This document shows positions 1-7,145 of a stretch of DNA of 64,000 bases, piece by piece (position 1 is the first letter of the stretch; every line of letters starts with the position of its first letter). Source of the stretch: Streptomyces sp. NBC_01707 (GTDB taxonomy: Bacteria; Actinomycetota; Actinomycetes; Streptomycetales; Streptomycetaceae). A program made the translations under genes and the position numbers. The notes under the pieces are model-generated. The model did not search any database, had not been told where the DNA came from, and saw nothing but the letters and a program-made list of their open reading frames with translations. The stretch lies in the NCBI RefSeq assembly GCF_041438805.1, contig NZ_CP109190.1, positions 5,146,001 through 5,210,000 of the forward strand, written 5' to 3'.

Positions 1-389
1 GCCGCCACCTTCGTGAAGACCTTCTCGACCACCGTGGCGCTGGTGTCCGAGGAGGCGGTGGCCACCAGCAGTCCGGGGTGCTTCCCCGGCAGGTAGGCGC
101 CGTAACTCTCCTGTGTCTTGAGGTCGTTCACAGCAGTGGCCCGATCGGCGACGGTACGCACGCTCAGTGCCCCGTCGCCCTTGTCCTGCAGTGTCTGTGC
201 GAGCACCTGGGCCGTCGGCCCCGACCCCACCACGTCCACCCGTAGGTCGTGCGGTTCCGGAGCGTGGAACGCCCCCAGGTAGGCGAGCCCCATACCGATA
301 CACATCAGCAGTGGAGTGACGAGATGGCTCAGCACGTGGCGCAGGGCGCCTGCGGTGGAGCCGGCGGCGGCACTCTGGCCTGTGGACAT
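1..389 (-). CDS. YhgE/Pip-like membrane protein, N-terminal part (cut by window edge)
   Basis: This reading frame starts at an ATG (complement 387-389) and stays open to the left edge, giving about 129 residues of a longer protein. A hydrophobic segment lies at about residues 22-40 (HLVTPLLMCIGMGLAYLGA). It is followed by an extracytoplasmic-looking stretch containing DLRVDVVGSGPTAQVLAQTL. A short N-terminus, one membrane helix and then an external domain are typical of the YhgE/Pip or DUF3533 family of ABC-2-like membrane proteins, whose remaining helices would lie outside the window. It is transcribed divergently from a MarR regulator across a 77-bp gap that holds a palindrome, so MarR control is likely. 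Function is inferred from pattern and context only. A different type of exporter subunit is possible. Confidence 0.6.
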   Translation of the reverse strand, partial: MSTGQSAAAGSTAGALRHVLSHLVTPLLMCIGMGLAYLGAFHAPEPHDLRVDVVGSGPTAQVLAQTLQDKGDGALSVRTVADRATAVNDLKTQESYGAYLPGKHPGLLVATASSDTSATVVEKVFTKVA

Positions 390-427
390 CGGAACTCCAA
401 TGGTTGGCTTTTACAACTCCTCAATCC

Positions 428-442
428 GTTGTACTATACAAC
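428..442. promoter_or_regulatory. Palindromic operator for the MarR regulator
   Basis: GTTGTA-CTA-TACAAC is a perfect 6-bp inverted repeat with a 3-bp spacer. It lies between the divergent starts of the membrane protein gene (389) and the MarR gene (467). MarR proteins typically bind TTGTA/TACAA-like palindromes in such divergent promoters. Binding is inferred. Confidence 0.65.
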
Positions 443-466
443 TGCAATTTCAGAAAGGTGAGCTCC

Positions 467-934
467 GTGACAGGCACCCCCCGGGAACGCGAAGAGTCAC
501 TGGATGTCATCCAGCGGGAACTGACCGCGTTCGCACGCCGAGCGCGCGCCGCCGCAGCCCGTCTCCATCCCGAGCTGCCCCTGGTCTCGTACACACTGCT
601 GGCACACATCGACGACCAGCACGGCTGCCGTGCCACCGACCTGGCGGCGCACTACATGCTGGACAAGTCGACGGTCAGCCGACAGATCGGCACCCTGGAG
701 AAGCTCGGCCTGGTGGAGCGCCGCCAGGACCCGGCGGACCACCGCATCCAGGTGCTGCATCCCACCGAAGCCGGGACCCGGGCCCTTGCCTCGACGCAGG
801 CCAGCCGTCGCGCGGCCTATCAGGAACGCCTCGCGGAGTGGACGGCGGACGACCTGGCCCGGTTCGCGGAGTATCTGCTGCGCTACAACTCGTCGGGCGG
901 GACGGCCACCCGGGACGCACCCCGGCAGTCATAG
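467..934 (+). CDS. MarR family transcriptional regulator
   Basis: A 155-residue winged-helix regulator of usual MarR length. The HTH region reads ATDLAAHYMLDKSTVSRQIGTLEKLGLVERR, followed by the MarR wing motif DPADHRIQVLHPTEAG. The GTG at 467 was chosen because AAAGG (454-458) sits eight bases upstream. A GTG at 458 and a start at 404 are in frame, but 404 would place the operator inside the gene. MarR proteins repress a neighbouring transport or detoxification gene until a small phenolic or oxidant ligand binds. The likely target is the divergent YhgE/Pip-like gene and itself. The ligand cannot be read from sequence. Confidence 0.88.
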   Translation: MTGTPREREESLDVIQRELTAFARRARAAAARLHPELPLVSYTLLAHIDDQHGCRATDLAAHYMLDKSTVSRQIGTLEKLGLVERRQDPADHRIQVLHPTEAGTRALASTQASRRAAYQERLAEWTADDLARFAEYLLRYNSSGGTATRDAPRQS

Positions 935-973
935 CCCTGCCCGCAGAGGCTCCAACCGCAGGAGCCTGAGCCG

Positions 974-1318
974 CTAGCAGCCGCCGTCGTCCGCGAGGTA
1001 CGTCTTCGACCAGAGCGCCAGCTCCTTGAGCGCGGGCTCCATCGCGGCGCCCGCCTGCGTGAGGCGGTACGAGACCCGCAGCGGCGGCCCCTCGTCGACC
1101 TCGCGGACCACCAGCCCGGCAGCACCGAGCTCGGACAGCCGGTCCGAGAGCATGCGCTCACTGATGCCCGGAATCGCCCGTCGCAGATCGGCGAAGTGCA
1201 CCGGATGCTGCATGAGCACGGACACGATCGGGCCCGTCCAGCGCTTCCCGAACAGCTCGAAAACGCGCGTGATGCCCACGTCGACCCGCCGACACGCCTG
1301 TTCGCTGTGCTCCGCCAT
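974..1318 (-). CDS. HxlR family transcriptional regulator
   Basis: A 114-residue HxlR protein. The signature CRRVDVGITRVFELFGKRWTGPIV is followed by the winged helix FADLRRAIPGISERMLSDRLSEL. Cys9 is at the N-terminal position that is the redox sensor in HypR/QorR-type members, and another cysteine is the last residue. Such proteins sense quinones, aldehydes or diamide by thiol chemistry. The gene is divergent from a flavin azoreductase, the same pairing as HxlR/YodB-azoreductase loci in Bacillus. It therefore probably represses the azoreductase through the inverted repeats at 1349-1380. Thiol sensing is inferred from the cysteine position. Confidence 0.88.
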   Translation of the reverse strand: MAEHSEQACRRVDVGITRVFELFGKRWTGPIVSVLMQHPVHFADLRRAIPGISERMLSDRLSELGAAGLVVREVDEGPPLRVSYRLTQAGAAMEPALKELALWSKTYLADDGGC

Positions 1319-1348
1319 ACACCCAGACTACTGCGTCGCTGTGCGGGA

Positions 1349-1380
1349 CTTACGAATAGTAAGGGCCTATGCTATTACTA
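1349..1380. promoter_or_regulatory. Overlapping inverted repeats between the HxlR and azoreductase genes
   Basis: CTTAC-GAATA-GTAAG (1349-1363) is a perfect inverted repeat. It overlaps a second, TAGTAA (1357-1362) with TTACTA (1375-1380). This is the most AT-rich stretch of the divergent gap, and HxlR proteins bind such repeats. It is a likely HxlR operator covering both promoters. Confidence 0.6.
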
Positions 1381-1447
1381 GGTACGTACGAAAAGGACGC
1401 CCTCCTGTCAGGTCGGGCGTCATCCCTAGATATCCGTGGAGACCCCC

Positions 1448-2059
1448 ATGGCCACGCTCCTGCACCTCGACTCCGCCGTCTTCCCCCAGGGATCCGCGTC
1501 GCGCGAGGTCACCGCCACCTTCGTCCAGACGTGGCGCGAGCAGCACCCTGACGGTCAGGTCGTCTACCGCGACCTCGCCGCGAACCCGCTGCCCCACCTG
1601 GACGCCGCCGCGGCCGCCGCCGGCGCCGGGGACCCGCTGCGCAGCGAGCTCGCCGCCGAACTCGCAGCGGCGGACGCCGTACTGATCGGCGCGCCGATGT
1701 ACAACTTCAGCATTCCGTCCACCCTGAAGGCCTGGCTCGACCAGGTGATCATCGTCGGCCACAACGCAGGCCCCGACAGCCCGGTGACCGGCACCCCCGT
1801 CACCGTCGTCGCCAGCCGCGGCGGTTCATACGCTCCCGGCACGCCGCGCGCGGACTCCGAGTTCGTCCAGAACTACCTGGAGAAGCTGCTGACGAGCATG
1901 TTCGGCGCCGAGGTCGACTTCATCGTTCCGGAGCTGACGATGGCCCACTCCCAGCCGGCGATGGCCGAGCTCATCCCCCTTGCCGAGGCTTCCCGCGCCA
2001 AGGCGTTCACCGATGCCGCGGAGAAGGCCAAGGCCCTCGCCGCCCGCCTCGCGGCCTGA
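1448..2059 (+). CDS. FMN-dependent NADH azoreductase / quinone reductase
   Basis: A 203-residue flavodoxin-fold protein. The N-terminal segment LLHLDSAVFPQGSASREVTATF matches the FMN-phosphate binding start of AzoR. The motif APMYNFSIPSTLKAWLDQV (about residues 83-101) is the AzoR signature, followed by the glycine-rich SRGGSY loop. The family reduces azo dyes and quinones with NADH in the cytoplasm and protects against quinone stress. The ATG at 1448 was chosen because GGAG sits about seven bases upstream; an in-frame GTG at 1436 is less likely. A strong hairpin follows the stop. The divergent HxlR gene suggests induction by electrophiles. Confidence 0.9.
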   Translation: MATLLHLDSAVFPQGSASREVTATFVQTWREQHPDGQVVYRDLAANPLPHLDAAAAAAGAGDPLRSELAAELAAADAVLIGAPMYNFSIPSTLKAWLDQVIIVGHNAGPDSPVTGTPVTVVASRGGSYAPGTPRADSEFVQNYLEKLLTSMFGAEVDFIVPELTMAHSQPAMAELIPLAEASRAKAFTDAAEKAKALAARLAA

Positions 2060-2068
2060 GCCATGCAA

Positions 2069-2126
2069 TGACGAAGGGCCGGTGCCCGCGGAGTAGTCGA
2101 CCTCCGCGGGCGCCGGCCCTTCGTCA
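2069..2126 (+). terminator. Long hairpin terminator after the azoreductase gene
   Basis: TGACGAAGGGCCGG... pairs with the matching sequence ending CTTCGTCA, with an inner arm CCGCGGAG/CTCCGCGG and an 8-base loop. It begins nine bases after the stop codon. Confidence 0.8.
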
Positions 2127-2176
2127 CGCTCGTACACATCGGAACACCCACTCACCCGGAACACCCCGAATCGGGC

Positions 2177-2190
2177 GTTTCACGTGAAAC
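2177..2190. other. parS centromere site 1
   Basis: A perfect GTTTCACGTGAAAC palindrome, the ParB binding site of Streptomyces. It is intergenic, about 41 kb from oriC on the gyrase side, and the outermost site in this window. Confidence 0.93.
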
Positions 2191-2217
2191 AACGCGCCGA
2201 ATCCACCGGGGAACGGA

Positions 2218-2250
2218 GAAGCCCCACAGGCCGTTGGCCTGTGGGGCTTC
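2218..2250 (-). terminator. Hairpin downstream of tRNA-Leu
   Basis: GAAGCCCCACAGGCC and GGCCTGTGGGGCTTC form a perfect 15-bp stem with a 3-base loop. It lies just past the 3' end of the minus-strand tRNA. Confidence 0.8.
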
Positions 2251-2257
2251 TCTCTTG

Positions 2258-2340
2258 TGCGCGAGGGGGGATTTGAACCCCCACGTCCCTAAGGACACTG
2301 GCACCTGAAGCCAGCGCGTCTGCCGTTCCGCCACTCGCGC
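2258..2340 (-). tRNA. tRNA-Leu (anticodon CAG)
   Basis: On the minus strand the acceptor arms are GCGCGAG and CTCGCGC. The anticodon stem CTGGC/GCCAG encloses the loop TTCAGGT, giving anticodon CAG, which reads the common leucine codon CUG. A variable arm with the short stem GTCCTTAGGGAC marks a class II tRNA. The T arm reads GGGGGTTCAAATCCCCC. CCA is not encoded. Confidence 0.95.
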
Positions 2341-2666
2341 ATGAGTGGTGTTTTCAGACTCTCTCACCTGTTGGTGTGAGCGCCTGGCGACATCCGGAAG
2401 ATTAGCACGCTGGACAGGGTGGATTCACATCCGTTGTTTCGCGGACGGATGCAGAACGAATGACGGACAGCGGGAACGCGCGACCACCGCCCCCCACTCC
2501 TCCTCAGCACACCCGAGGTGCGGGACACTGTCAGGACACCACCTCTACGATCCGTGTGAGAGGTGACACTCATCCACAGGGCAGAGAAGGGGAACCAGCC
2601 GATTTCCCGACGCGTGGATACGATCAGTAAGCAGTACAGGGACGAGAACACCGGAGGAGGTGCCCC
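2341..2666. other. Non-coding gap holding tRNA-Leu and fhaA promoters
   Basis: About 325 bases without a convincing gene. It must carry the promoter of tRNA-Leu (leftward) and of the fhaA operon (rightward). A TACGAT -10-like hexamer lies near 2619, about 45 bases before fhaA, with no clear -35. Nothing else was recognised. Confidence 0.5.
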
Positions 2667-3542
2667 ATGGGAGTCATGAAGCGTTTCGAGCAGCGTCTCG
2701 AAGGTCTGGTCAACGGCACCTTCGCCAAGGTGTTCAAGTCCGAGGTCCAGCCGGTCGAGATCGCGGGTGCCCTCCAGCGCGAGTGCGACAACAACGCAAC
2801 GATCTGGAACCGCGAGCGAACCGTCGTCCCCAATGACTTCATCGTCGAGCTCAGCGCCCCGGACTACGAGCGCCTCAGCCCGTACTCCGGCCAACTCGGC
2901 GACGAGCTCTCCGGTCTGGTCCGGGACTACGCCAAGCAGCAGCGCTACACCTTCATGGGACCCATCAAGGTCCACCTGGAGAAGGCCGACGATCTCGACA
3001 CCGGGCTCTACCGCGTACGGAGCCGCACGCTTGCGTCGAGTTCGTCACAGCAGGGCCAGCAGGCCGCTCAGGGCCACCTGGGACAGTCCGGCCACCCGGG
3101 CCAGGGGCGGCCCGCCGCCCCTCAGCCCACCGGCGGCTACGGCTACCCTCCCAGCTCCGTCCCGCCCATGCCCGCGGCCCCGCCGCCGGGCGGCGGCCGT
3201 CCCGGAGCACCCACCACCGACCGGCGACCGCCGGCCGCGCCCGGCGTCATGCCGAGCGCGCAGGTGCGACGCTGGATCGAGATCAACGGCACCCGCCATC
3301 AGATCTCCCGCCCGACGCTGGTGCTGGGACGCAGCACCGAAGCCGACGTGCGGATCGACGACCCCGGCGTATCGCGCCGGCACTGTGAGATCCGGACCGG
3401 AACGCCCTCGACGATCCAGGATCTCGGGTCTACCAACGGCATCGTGGTAGACGGGCAGCACACAACCCGCGCTACGCTCCGCGACGGCTCGCGGATCGTC
3501 GTGGGTAGCACCACCATCGTTTACCGGCAAGCCGAAGGGTGA
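2667..3542 (+). CDS. fhaA: FhaA: DUF3662 and FHA-domain protein
   Basis: A 291-residue protein. The N-terminal DUF3662 domain (about 1-120) begins MGVMKRFEQRLEGLVNGTFAKVFKSEVQPVEIA. A Pro/Gly/Gln-rich linker follows, then a C-terminal FHA domain (about 205-290) with the phosphothreonine-binding motifs LGRSTEADVRIDDPGVSRRHCEI and STNG. In mycobacteria FhaA is a PknB substrate whose FHA domain binds the phosphorylated pseudokinase domain of MviN/MurJ, slowing peptidoglycan precursor flipping. Here it heads the operon that ends with pknB, and a pseudokinase plus murJ lie at 56-60 kb. GGAGG lies seven bases before the ATG. Confidence 0.95.
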   Translation: MGVMKRFEQRLEGLVNGTFAKVFKSEVQPVEIAGALQRECDNNATIWNRERTVVPNDFIVELSAPDYERLSPYSGQLGDELSGLVRDYAKQQRYTFMGPIKVHLEKADDLDTGLYRVRSRTLASSSSQQGQQAAQGHLGQSGHPGQGRPAAPQPTGGYGYPPSSVPPMPAAPPPGGGRPGAPTTDRRPPAAPGVMPSAQVRRWIEINGTRHQISRPTLVLGRSTEADVRIDDPGVSRRHCEIRTGTPSTIQDLGSTNGIVVDGQHTTRATLRDGSRIVVGSTTIVYRQAEG

Positions 3543-3552
3543 AGCGGGGGCA

Positions 3553-4068
3553 ATGTCAGAGCTGACCCTGACGGTCATGCGGCTAGGTTTCCTGGCCGTT
3601 CTGTGGCTGTTCGTGATCGTGGCCGTCCAGGTCATCCGCAGCGACCTGTTCGGAACGCGCGTCACGCAACGCGGCTCACGCCGCAGTGCGAGCGACGCAC
3701 GTCCGCAACAGGCACGCCAATCTGCCGCGGCACCACCGCAGCAACGCCAGCAGCCCGGCCGCCAGCGCCGGGGGGCACCGACAAAGCTGGTCGTCTCCGA
3801 GGGCACCCTCACCGGCACCACGGTGGCGCTCCAGGGGCAGACCATCACCCTGGGACGGGCCCACGACTCAACGATCGTGCTGGACGACGACTACGCGTCC
3901 AGCAGGCATGCCAGGATCTACCCCGACCGTGACGGCCAGTGGATCGTCGAGGATCTCGGGTCCACCAACGGCACGTATCTCGACCGGACCCGTCTCACCA
4001 CCCCGACGCCTGTTCCGCTGGGCGCGCCGATCCGGATCGGCAAGACCGTCATCGAGCTGCGGAAGTAG
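3553..4068 (+). CDS. fhaB: FhaB (FipA-type) membrane-anchored FHA protein
   Basis: A 171-residue protein. One N-terminal membrane helix (about residues 8-28, LRLGFLAVLWLFVIVAVQVI-like) is followed by an Arg/Gln-rich linker. A C-terminal FHA domain (about 80-170) has TLGRAHDSTIVLDDDYASSRHARI and STNGTYLD. FHA domains bind phosphothreonine, so this protein is probably recruited by PknB-phosphorylated partners at division or growth sites. It starts 10 bases after the fhaA stop, consistent with co-transcription. The mycobacterial counterpart FhaB/FipA links FtsZ and FtsQ under oxidative stress; whether that role holds here is unknown. Confidence 0.93.
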   Translation: MSELTLTVMRLGFLAVLWLFVIVAVQVIRSDLFGTRVTQRGSRRSASDARPQQARQSAAAPPQQRQQPGRQRRGAPTKLVVSEGTLTGTTVALQGQTITLGRAHDSTIVLDDDYASSRHARIYPDRDGQWIVEDLGSTNGTYLDRTRLTTPTPVPLGAPIRIGKTVIELRK

Positions 4069-4152
4069 TACGACAATGAGCGAGCGGAGCGAGCGAGCCG
4101 CGGCCGTCCGGGCAACGGACCCGGCCCGGCTCCCGACCGGAGGGTGGGCAGT

Positions 4153-5703
4153 GTGGCTCGAGACCGGCTGTACCCCGAGCCGACGGGCGAGGTGCGCATG
4201 AGTCTGTCCCTGCGCTTCGCCGCCGGATCGCACAAGGGCATGATCCGGGAGGGCAACGAGGACTCCGGCTATGCCGGTCCACGCCTTCTCGCCATCGCCG
4301 ACGGCATGGGCGGTCAGGCGGCCGGTGAGGTCGCCAGCTCCGAGGTGATCTCCACGCTCGTCCAGCTCGACGACGACGTGCCTGGTTCGGACATCCTCAC
4401 CTCGCTCGGCACGGCGGTCCAGCGTGCCAACGACCAACTGCGCATGATGGTCGAGGAGGACCCCCAGCTGGAGGGCATGGGCACCACGCTCACCGCCCTG
4501 CTCTGGACCGGTCAGCGCCTGGGCCTGGTCCACGTCGGCGACTCCCGCGCGTACCTCCTGCGCGACGGCGTACTCACCCAGATCACCCAGGACCACACCT
4601 GGGTGCAGCGGCTGGTCGACGAGGGCCGGATCACCGAGGAAGAGGCCACCACCCACCCGCAGCGCTCCCTGCTGATGCGCGCGCTGGGCAGCGGCGACCA
4701 CGTCGAACCCGACCTCTCCATCCGTGAAGTCCGGGCCGGCGACCGCTATTTGATCTGCTCCGACGGGCTCTCCGGCGTCGTCTCGCACCAGACGATGGAA
4801 GAGACCCTCGCCAGCTACCAGGGCCCGCAGGAGACGATCCAGGAGCTCATCCAACTCGCCCTGCGCGGCGGTGGCCCGGACAACATCACCTGCATCGTCG
4901 CCGACGTCCTCGACGTCGACAGCAACGACACCCTGGCCGGGCGGCTCAACGACACCCCGGTCATCGTCGGCGCGGTCGCCGAGAACCAGGCCGCCCAGCT
5001 CAACGACGGCGGCGCGATGGAGACCCCCGCCGGACGCGCGGCCGGCCTCGGCCGTCCCGTCCCACCCCCCGCGGGCGGCTTCGGGCCACCCGGAAGCGGT
5101 GACGGCCTCGGCTACGGCGGAATGCCGAACGGCTCCTTCGACGCCTACACCGACGACGACTTCGTCAAGCCCGGTGGCGGCCGCAGGTGGCTGAAGAGGT
5201 CCCTCTACATCGTGCTCGCGCTGGCCGTCATCGGCGGTGGTGCGTACGGCGGTTACCGCTGGACCCAGAACCAGTTCTACGTGGGCGCCAAGAACGAACA
5301 CGTCGCACTGTTCCGCGGCATCAGCCAGGACCTCGCGTGGGTCTCGCTCTCGAAGGTCGAGAAGGACCACCCCGAGATCGAACTCAAGTACCTCCCGCCC
5401 TACCAGCGCAAGCAGGTCGAGGCGACCATCGCCGAGGGCAACCTGACGGACGCCCGCGAGAAGATCAGTGAGCTCTCGACCCAGGCATCCGCCTGCAAGA
5501 AGGACGCGCAACGCCGCGCGGCCGAGGCGGAGAGCAGCGCCCGCACCGGCGAGGGCGAAGCCGGCGGCACGGGCTCGGAGGTCACCAAGACGTCCGCCCG
5601 GTCCGACGCCACCAAGACCAAGCCGACCACAGCGACTCCCACTCCCGGCCCCAGCCTCTCGGAGGAAGAGCAGAGGCTGGTCCCGCAGTGCGGTAAGCAG
5701 TAA
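4153..5703 (+). CDS. pstP: PP2C-family Ser/Thr protein phosphatase (PstP)
   Basis: A 516-residue protein. The cytoplasmic PP2C domain (about 20-255) has the metal-binding motifs GNEDSGYAG, ADGMGGQAAGE, GDSRAYLLRDG, SDGLSG and GPDNITCIV. A Gly/Pro-rich linker, a membrane helix (about 355-375, LYIVLALAVIGGGAYGGY) and an extracytoplasmic tail of about 140 residues with two cysteines follow. It removes phosphates from PknB and its targets. GTG 4153 was preferred because GGAGGG (4139-4144) is eight bases upstream, and the YPEPTGEVRM stretch before the later ATG 4198 looks protein-like. ATG 4198 also has a GAGG and is a real alternative. Confidence 0.93.
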   Translation: MARDRLYPEPTGEVRMSLSLRFAAGSHKGMIREGNEDSGYAGPRLLAIADGMGGQAAGEVASSEVISTLVQLDDDVPGSDILTSLGTAVQRANDQLRMMVEEDPQLEGMGTTLTALLWTGQRLGLVHVGDSRAYLLRDGVLTQITQDHTWVQRLVDEGRITEEEATTHPQRSLLMRALGSGDHVEPDLSIREVRAGDRYLICSDGLSGVVSHQTMEETLASYQGPQETIQELIQLALRGGGPDNITCIVADVLDVDSNDTLAGRLNDTPVIVGAVAENQAAQLNDGGAMETPAGRAAGLGRPVPPPAGGFGPPGSGDGLGYGGMPNGSFDAYTDDDFVKPGGGRRWLKRSLYIVLALAVIGGGAYGGYRWTQNQFYVGAKNEHVALFRGISQDLAWVSLSKVEKDHPEIELKYLPPYQRKQVEATIAEGNLTDAREKISELSTQASACKKDAQRRAAEAESSARTGEGEAGGTGSEVTKTSARSDATKTKPTTATPTPGPSLSEEEQRLVPQCGKQ

Positions 5704-5726
5704 GCCGTAGGGGAGCCTTCAGCACC

Positions 5727-7145
5727 ATGAGCGTTGTCACCAATACGACCACGATCGGCGCGATCGACGCGCCGAGCCGTCGCAACACCGAGCTGGGCCT
5801 GATGGCTTTCGCCATCGGCATCTCGGTGTTCGCGTACGCCAATGTGGGCCTTGCCATGGACGGCAAGCTGCCCTCGGGCATGCTCGGATACGGGCTCGGC
5901 CTGATCCTGCTCGGCGGCGTCGCCCACCTCGTGGTGCGCAAGTTCGCTCCGTACGCGGATCCGCTGCTGCTGCCACTGGCGACCCTGCTCAACGGGCTGG
6001 GGCTGGTGCTGATCTGGCGCCTGGACCAGTCGCCGCGGCTGATTCAGCGAGCCAAGACGCTGTTCGGCGCCTTCAGCCCCGACGCGCCCAAGCAGTTGAT
6101 GTACTCCGCGATCGGCGTCGCCCTGTTCGTAGCCGTACTGATGGTGCTCAAGGACCATCGCATCCTGCAGCGCTACACGTACATCTCCATGGCCCTGGCA
6201 CTGGTACTGCTGATCCTGCCGATGTTCTTCCCGGCGGTGAACGGCGCCAAGATCTGGATCAGCCTCGGCCCGTTCTCCATCCAGCCCGGCGAGTTCGCCA
6301 AGATCATCATCGCGGTGTTCTTCTCCGGCTATCTGATGGTGAAGCGTGACGCCCTGGCCCTCGCCAGCCGCCGCTTCATGGGCCTGTACCTGCCCCGCGG
6401 CCGTGACCTCGGCCCGATCCTCGTGATCTGGGGACTGTCGATCCTGATCCTGGTCTTCGAGACCGACCTCGGTACGTCTCTGCTGTTCTTCGGCCTGTTC
6501 GTGATCATGCTGTACGTCGCCACGGAACGAACCAGCTGGATCGTCTTCGGTCTGCTGATGTCCGCAGCCGGCGCAGTCGGCGTTGCCACCTTTGAGCCGC
6601 ACGTCCAGTCCCGCGTGAACGCCTGGATGGACCCGTTCGCCTGCTACACCACCGATACGAGCGGCGCCTGCGAGCAGATCGCCAACGCCATCATGTCCTT
6701 CGGGTCGGGCGGCACCCTCGGCACCGGCTGGGGCCAGGGCAACTCCGACCTGATCGGCTTCGCCGCCAACGCCGACTTCGTTCTCTCCACCGTCGGCGAA
6801 GAGCTCGGCCTCGCCGGAATGATGGCCGTCCTGCTGATCTACGGTCTGATCGTCGAGCGCGGTGTGCGCACCGCACTCGCCGCCCGCGACCCGTTCGGCA
6901 AGCTCCTCGCGATCGGCCTCTCCGGCGCCTTCGCGATCCAGGTCTTCGTCGTCGCCGGCGGTGTCATGGGGCTCATCCCGCTGACCGGTATGACGATGCC
7001 GTTCCTCGCCGCCGGTGGTTCGTCCGTGATCGCCAACTGGGCTCTGATCGGCATCCTGATCCGGATCAGCGACACCGCCCGCCGCCCCGCACCGGCCCCC
7101 GCCCCTTCCTCCGATGCCGAGATGACCCAGGTGGTCCGACCGTGA
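5727..7145 (+). CDS. rodA: RodA-type SEDS peptidoglycan glycosyltransferase
   Basis: A 472-residue polytopic membrane protein of the SEDS (FtsW/RodA) family. Visible family segments are NGAKIWISLGPFSIQPGEFAKI, FETDLGTSLLFFGLF, NSDLIGFAANADFVLSTVGEELGL and the C-terminal PLTGMTMPFLAAGGSSVIANW. SEDS proteins polymerise lipid II into glycan strands with a class B PBP partner, here PbpA encoded next with a 4-base overlap. The position in the fha-pstP-pknB operon matches the actinobacterial RodA locus, and FtsW is normally in the dcw cluster. The start ATG at 5727 has GGGGAG upstream. The FtsW label sometimes used for this locus is less likely. Confidence 0.93.
   Translation: MSVVTNTTTIGAIDAPSRRNTELGLMAFAIGISVFAYANVGLAMDGKLPSGMLGYGLGLILLGGVAHLVVRKFAPYADPLLLPLATLLNGLGLVLIWRLDQSPRLIQRAKTLFGAFSPDAPKQLMYSAIGVALFVAVLMVLKDHRILQRYTYISMALALVLLILPMFFPAVNGAKIWISLGPFSIQPGEFAKIIIAVFFSGYLMVKRDALALASRRFMGLYLPRGRDLGPILVIWGLSILILVFETDLGTSLLFFGLFVIMLYVATERTSWIVFGLLMSAAGAVGVATFEPHVQSRVNAWMDPFACYTTDTSGACEQIANAIMSFGSGGTLGTGWGQGNSDLIGFAANADFVLSTVGEELGLAGMMAVLLIYGLIVERGVRTALAARDPFGKLLAIGLSGAFAIQVFVVAGGVMGLIPLTGMTMPFLAAGGSSVIANWALIGILIRISDTARRPAPAPAPSSDAEMTQVVRP

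Noticed and set aside
2152..2367. A short minus-strand frame over tRNA-Leu and parS 1.
   Set aside because: It consists of the tRNA and parS sequences read as codons (including VSRET). No ribosome site.
4077..4099. GAGCGAGC-type repeats between fhaB and pstP.
   Set aside because: Such GAGCGAGCGGAGCGAGC runs are common low-complexity elements of actinobacterial spacers; no specific function seen.
3868..5511. A 547-codon minus-strand frame across the PP2C gene.
   Set aside because: Shadow of pstP; no domain and no ribosome site.
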